The notes under the pieces: generated by a model
Told to the model about the DNA's origin: nothing
Seen by the model: the letters and a program-made list of their open reading frames with translations, nothing else
The model's database searches: none
DNA from: JAAYAY01 sp964429355
GTDB taxonomy: Bacteria; Planctomycetota; Planctomycetia; Pirellulales; Thermoguttaceae
NCBI GenBank assembly: GCA_964429355.1
Contig: CAYSCH010000514.1
Span: 1-5,505, forward strand
DNA length: 5,505 nucleotides
Direction of reading: 5' to 3'
Part shown: in pieces, positions 4,872 through 5,505 of the stretch
Layout of the letters: the number at the start of each line of letters is the position of its first letter
How positions within the stretch are numbered: the first letter of the stretch is position 1
Program-made: the position numbers and the translations under genes

Positions 4872-5505
4872 CTGTACCGCGCTGGGCATGCGAGAAACTG
4901 CGGTGCATGCAAGTGGTCGGTGGACTGGCGCCCCAACCTCGTCCTCGACACCGGCTGGGTCGTCGACAATGGCTCGGCCAGCACTTCGCAAGGCTCCTGG
5001 AGCAGCCATGTGTACGACACGACGGTGACCGAAGGGGGCTACAGTAGCTGGGGCAACGCCAGCAACTACGGCGGCGGCTACGGTTCAGGCGGCGGTGGTG
5101 GAGGCGGCCCGGTCGACTACGTGGGCGACATGTTCTCCGGCGGGAGCGGCTCCGGGGCCGGCGGAATGATGATGATGGCCATGGAGGGGGATTCGGGCAC
5201 GGTCGCTCTCGACGCGGAAGATCCGGCCGTTGAGAAGGCCACTCCCGTAGGACGGGTTTCCAACCCGTCGCGGCAGAATGCGCTCCTGTCCAGCACGACA
5301 ACAAGCAGTTCGATGTTTGGCGGAGGCGTCTTCGAGACGGCCTCTCCCATGTGGAACCGCGCGGGCGGGCTGGGATTCTTCTCACAGAGAAGCGGCCCCA
5401 GTATTGAAATCGACGTGGACCGGGCCGGCAACATCACGGGCATCACCGACGCCTTGGGCAACCGGGCCTCGTACGGCTACGATCCGGCGGGCAACGTGAC
5501 CAGCG
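4872..5505 (+). CDS. Second RHS segment, 5'-truncated orphan copy continuing past the window
   Basis: A frame open from just after TGA 4869-4871 to the window end, with no stop. It lacks a convincing start: GTG 4920 and ATG 5130 or 5166 have no clear ribosome binding site, and there is no signal peptide or long N-terminal region. The product begins with VDWRPNLVLDTGWVVDNG, passes through a Ser/Gly-rich region (SSWGNASNYGGGYGSGGGG), then MMMMAMEGDSG, and reaches SSMFGGGVFETASPMWNR, GPSIEIDVDRAGNITGITDA and YGYDPAGN, matching the start of the first RHS fragment residue for residue apart from Q to A after WNR. This is therefore an internal piece of the same RHS family positioned downstream of the immunity region, like the displaced orphan RHS ends of enterobacteria that carry spare tips. 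Whether it is expressed, silent or decaying cannot be told here; the match is certain, the orphan status inferred. Confidence 0.85.
   Translation, partial: MYRAGHARNCGACKWSVDWRPNLVLDTGWVVDNGSASTSQGSWSSHVYDTTVTEGGYSSWGNASNYGGGYGSGGGGGGGPVDYVGDMFSGGSGSGAGGMMMMAMEGDSGTVALDAEDPAVEKATPVGRVSNPSRQNALLSSTTTSSSMFGGGVFETASPMWNRAGGLGFFSQRSGPSIEIDVDRAGNITGITDALGNRASYGYDPAGNVTS
5067..5108 (+). repeat. Glycine-codon low-complexity tract in the second RHS copy
   Basis: A run of GGN codons encodes YGGGYGSGGGGGGG. It is probably a flexible linker ahead of the RHS shell. Such triplet tracts can slip, but here the frame is intact through the whole tract. Confidence 0.7.
5251..5269. repeat. In-frame palindromic element, copy 2
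   Basis: GACGGGTT (5251-5258) pairs perfectly with AACCCGTC (5262-5269) around a 3-base TCC loop. It is read in frame as GRVSNPS, aligned with GQVWNVS of the first RHS copy. From memory, GACGGGTT-type palindromes of this form recur in planctomycete and verrucomicrobial genomes; this needs checking by search. Confidence 0.75.
5307..5505 (+). repeat. Direct repeat, copy 2 (RHS coding segment)
   Basis: This is the partner of 63-261 in the same orientation and reading frame, 5244 bases downstream. It is long and similar enough to serve as a substrate for RecA-type homologous recombination between the two RHS copies. Confidence 0.95.

Noticed and set aside
4690..5385. Minus-strand open frame of 231 codons, Arg/Ser-rich
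   Set aside because: It is the antisense of glycine-codon tracts and the RHS repeat; its extreme Arg/Pro/Ser bias is typical of a false frame.
1..5505. CRISPR array, tRNA or rRNA genes, transposase
   Set aside because: I saw no regularly spaced short repeats, cloverleaf, rRNA-like segment or DDE/tyrosine recombinase motif on either strand.

Overview
The window looks like part of a planctomycete-type genome. Three things suggest this: a long, YD-repeat RHS protein of the kind common in Pirellula-like bacteria, a membrane-anchored protein resembling the planctomycete DUF1559 family (an HWMEPGDL motif followed by FADG), and short GC-rich palindromes placed in frame in coding sequence. The taxonomic call is an inference from protein style; no rRNA or marker gene is present.

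Layout, all on the + strand. Positions 1-2771 hold the C-terminal ~920 codons of an RHS repeat protein. It has YD repeats, an intact RHS-associated core ending in DPxGF...DPTGL, and a variable C-terminal tip of about 186 residues, interrupted by a 10-N assembly gap. Its stop overlaps by 4 bases (ATGA) the start of a 318-residue HEAT-plus-TPR protein (2768-3724), the natural candidate for the cognate immunity protein. A 224-base spacer follows, carrying a 19-bp inverted repeat. Next comes a DUF1559-like membrane-anchored protein (3949-4734) and possibly a 36-codon ORF (4743-4853). From about 4872 to the window end a second RHS reading frame appears. It has no evident start, and its last 199 bases are about 96% identical to bases 63-261 of the first copy.

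Interpretation: this is the arrangement expected of a polymorphic toxin locus. An expressed RHS gene with its tip and immunity gene is followed by a displaced, 5'-truncated RHS segment that presumably leads into an alternative tip outside the window. The near-identical core segments offer homology for exchanging tips. The DUF1559-like gene lies inside the unit bounded by the two RHS copies, so it would be carried along with the toxin-immunity pair.

The most unusual detail is a small hairpin at the equivalent in-frame position of both RHS copies. Its arms differ between copies but remain largely paired, while the coding sequence just downstream is almost identical. The toxin activity cannot be named from the sequence, partly because the tip contains the assembly gap.
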